Part shown: piece after piece, positions 61,323 through 64,000 of the stretch | How the letters are laid out: every line of letters begins with the position of its first letter | Numbering within the stretch: position 1 is the first letter of the stretch | Notes under the pieces: generated by a model | Database searches by the model: none | Told to the model about the DNA's origin: nothing | Seen by the model: only the letters and a program-made list of their open reading frames with translations | NCBI GenBank assembly: GCA_033032175.1 | Contig: CM065316.1 | Span: 7,038,115-7,102,114, forward strand | Source of the DNA: Saturnia japonica | Taxonomy: Eukaryota > Arthropoda > Insecta > Lepidoptera > Saturniidae | Reading direction: 5' to 3' | Length of the DNA: 64,000 nt | Program-made: the position numbers and the translations under genes

Positions 61323-61880
61323 GGGGCGGTCAAGTATTACGTAACGCTATTTGTAGGGAAGGGGGGTATTGTAAACCGTTACGATGCGTTACAAGGGTGG
61401 AAGGGGGGTTCGAACAACGCGTTACGTAACATTGTTTTTTATTTTATTTAAATACAAAACTGAGCAATTAAAATTTCCCAAGTTCGGGGAATCCCTCGAT
61501 TGTATTGTACGTCATTTTTATTTTGTTCTCCTAAGTTGGCAACCCTTTTCGTTTATATTTTACGAGGAATCTCTCGACTGTATTGTACGTAATTTTTATT
61601 TAGTTTTCGTTGTCAGTATTCGTTACATAGTGTGTATGCAGATGCACATTGTTCTTAAAGTGAGTTCATACTGTGTAATGTCCTCAAAACAGGGAGATTT
61701 GCATCATCAGCTGTTATTGGCCTATTAAAGTTCTCAAGCTGACATGCTGACTTGGGTGTTACGTAACGTTTAAGGAGAATGAGGAGGGGTACCTATAGAA
61801 AAATGTTACGGCGTGTTACATGGGGGGAGGGAAGGTCAAAAATTTTCAAAAACTGCGTTACGTAATACTTCAACGCCCTC
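61323..61880. mobile_element. MITE-like element with TACGTAAC-containing inverted ends
   Basis: The left end GGGGCGGTCAAGTATTACGT mirrors the right end, whose complement is GAGGGCGTTGAAGTATTACG. Both continue into TTACGTAACGC. G-rich stretches lie next to each end, as in the MITE at 18340. A segment of about 45 bp is repeated at 61487-61530 and 61564-61608. The 114-codon frame inside is a by-product, with no protein character. Confidence 0.7.
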
Positions 61881-63234
61881 TAACTCATTCACTACTACAA
61901 ATCTACATTAAACATAGTTAAGTGCTTTAGCCTATATTTAATTATTTGATTTGTATTCTAACCAACGCGTACCATACCATACCCTAGAAAATATTATAAG
62001 TGAAATTCAAGAAGAAAATCGAACCCGCCGTTGCAGCTGATAATATACTTATATATGGACTGAAATCAGAAATTGCAGCCGTTTTGTTATGAGGTGATAT
62101 TTTTCTGTCTAGCGATGATGTTTGTACGTAAAAGTGTCTCGTGTGTTCAATTTCATCTATCTTTAGTTTCAGTTTTCATAATCATTCAATAAAGTTTTAT
62201 TTTTGCTTGTCTTTACTGCATTTTTTTAGCTTTATAAAAAGTATCTATAAAAACAGTTATGTAAACTATAACATCAAGTAGATAGATAGAGTTCAAATTT
62301 GCAAAGAGTTCGGCTTTCGGCTTTTATTAATTCCTTTTAAACCTTAAATTAAATTTAAAAGTCGTATTTACTATTAAGCTTGAATATATATCCTATCTCG
62401 CCATTTAAATTAAATTTTTGAACGTTCACTAGTTTCAGCGTGGCAGAGCAGCGAATTCAGTTCAAAATCGTCGAATATTGAGATTTACTTGAATATTTAC
62501 CTTACTTGTGTTCATAAGTTGTCTGGACGCCATAGTATCTACTTACTATCCAAGCTTCTTTTTTTTCACCTTAAATAATATCTCGATTCGATAATATTCA
62601 AGAATTAATTCTATCTGTCTAATCAGCTGGAGATTTAATTTGAAAGCGCCTACATATCTAGCCGTACCTACCTATAGGTTGACATGTTGCTACAGAATTA
62701 ATGTGGTCAGCGGAAACCTGATCACTAGTTCACTACTGAATTACCATACTGTTGAAGAGTTAGACTGAAATGAGCTTTAGTTCTGCATTCATTATTCAAC
62801 ATTGTTTGACGTTCGCTTCGTCCACCAACACCGGTTTAATAACGCGAATCCAATTACCTTGTCTAGATATCTAGGGGACAACATCGAACACGGCCGTTTG
62901 ATTTCAAACTAAACATAGCAGTAAATAAATATGTACCTACGTATACTATGGCATCCAAACAACTTATGAACTTATTTATGACTATTATTTTGAATTATTT
63001 AGATTGTTATATTGGCTTCCGGTAAGTTCTATAATTAACTAATGCGCTCTCCCACCAATCTTAAGCCGTTTTGACAAGCAAACCGTGGCATAAATACATT
63101 CATAGGGCCTCTCGATAGATCAGATGTTGCCCAGTTGCCCAAAAACATTTACTAGGTAAAATATGTGTATTTTAGTTCATTTACGTCCTAAAAAACACTT
63201 ATGAATGTCAATACACTATAAAACCTCGATAGGC
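61881..63234. other. Unassigned DNA
   Basis: AT-rich, with no supported gene or named repeat. Confidence 0.4.
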
Positions 63235-63545
63235 AGACCATATTGTTGTAAGTAATTATTGCTAAGTGGTAGCGCTTACCAACACTGCGTTGAATCGACG
63301 TGAGTTCGAATCCCTGCAATGAGCCTGAGCTTTCGCTGGAGGAGAACCTTGTGATGAAACCATAATATACCACCTCCACCTGATTACCTGGTGCTGGTGG
63401 CCTGGCTAGCTAACACCCTCAAGTTGAAAATCTGTCGCTAAGCACCAATAGGTGTGTTTCGGGATTAGTTCAGCTCCCGGACCGGGAACTGCACTTGAGA
63501 GGCAGTCTTCCACTAGGCTAATGCACTGCACTGCGACTAATGAGG
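63235..63545 (+). repeat. tRNA-derived SINE, head and body
   Basis: A Pol III box A-like motif (GTGGTAGCGCTTACC) is followed by box B (GAGTTCGAATCCC), then the body CCTGAGCTTTCGCTGGAG, CTAACACCCTCAAGTTGAAA and AAGCACCAATAGG. It is interrupted after about 63545 by another insertion. It is the best copy of this family here. Confidence 0.75.
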
Positions 63546-63559
63546 AGTCGAAATTTTGT

Positions 63560-63695
63560 TCTTTAAAATTTAGGTAGGCCTTAAGGTCTTAGGAGTCCCT
63601 TACATGTTGGTGAAAACGAAATCTCCCTAAGTGGCCACTTAAAATGTACTTTAAGTGTTCCTTAAAATTAGGGGACGTTGGTGAAAACGGGCATT
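63560..63695. mobile_element. Short MITE-like insertion nested in a SINE
   Basis: Repeated phrases TTGGTGAAAACG (63609 and 63669 areas), with AAAATGTACTTTAAGTGTTC between, resemble a known lepidopteran type of insertion ending GGTGAAAACGGGC. It separates SINE text at 63545 from the expected tail (CATCATCACTTAAGATCAGG) at 63719. Boundaries are approximate. Confidence 0.4.
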
Positions 63696-63699
63696 AGTG

Positions 63700-63935
63700 T
63701 TTTACTATCTTGCGTCACATCATCACTTAAGATCAGGTGAAATTATGGCCGTAAAGTTAAACCTATAAACTATTTAAAAAGGGGTCCTGACTAGCTACCA
63801 CAGTACCATCAAGTAGAAAATTTGTCGCTAACAACCTAAAGGCAGACTGCACGTAAGCGCCAGCCCGTCTAGTGGTATAGCGTTGGGTACCAACCATCTT
63901 AGGTTACATCGTCACTTTTATCAGGTGAAATTGTT
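63700..63935 (+). repeat. SINE tail fragments
   Basis: 63719-63740 continues the interrupted SINE. From 63790 a second tail starts (TAGCTACCACAGTACCATCA, AGTAGAAAATTTGTCGCTAA, CATCTTAGGTTACATCGTCA). The two tails are adjacent and in the same direction. Confidence 0.6.
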
Positions 63936-64000
63936 GTTACACACTAAACCTGTAAAGTACCTAGGTTTTAAGACATATTGTAAATGGTACAATAATTAAA

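Noticed and set aside
61384..61728. 114-codon open frame with an internal repeat
   Set aside because: It lies wholly inside a MITE with inverted ends; the repeat in the protein reflects a DNA duplication.
63235..63310. Genuine tRNA gene
   Set aside because: Box A and B-like motifs are present but no cloverleaf with paired acceptor stem could be drawn; the following body marks it as a SINE.

Overview
The window looks like moth or butterfly (Lepidoptera) nuclear DNA. It is AT-rich, has few long open frames, has spliced genes with long introns, and carries many short repeats of types common in lepidopteran genomes: Helitron-like elements ending CTAG, tRNA-derived SINEs, a Tc1 pair, and pogo- and Harbinger-type remnants. 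I assign the organism from sequence style and recalled repeat families, not from a search.

One host gene is supported. Four plus-strand exons (19128-19241, 37966-38067, 40597-40782, 41922-42535) encode the C-terminal 337 residues of a Runt-domain (RUNX) transcription factor. The first holds the end of the Runt domain, including the DNA-contacting DGPREPR segment. The last ends in VWRPY, the Groucho/TLE co-repressor motif of the family. All exons join in one phase with canonical splice sites. Earlier Runt-domain exons were not found, so at least 19.1 kb of upstream intron is present. The internal introns are about 18.7, 2.5 and 1.1 kb.

Layout: 1-19127 is upstream intron, with Tc1 copy 1, a minus-strand non-LTR RT remnant, a pogo-like remnant, a Harbinger-like element with a broken Myb/SANT gene, two tandem Helitron-like copies and a MITE ending 70 bp before the Runt exon. 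19242-37965 is a repeat-rich intron with an RTE-like remnant, further Helitron-like copies and Tc1 copy 2. 37966-42535 holds the remaining exons, followed by the 3' UTR. 43000-64000 is intergenic or belongs to a neighbouring gene. It contains a CpG-rich block ending in a strong splice donor (51865), two degenerate non-LTR fragments, a second MITE and SINEs.

The most interesting signal is at 60364-60625. Seven perfect RUNX-type 7-mers (AACCRCA or complement), including a palindromic pair, sit with three CCAAT boxes just upstream of and around a TATA box. It looks like a promoter under direct RUNX control. Because insect Runx genes are often clustered, it could belong to a second, auto- or cross-regulated Runx gene beyond the window. 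That last step is inference.
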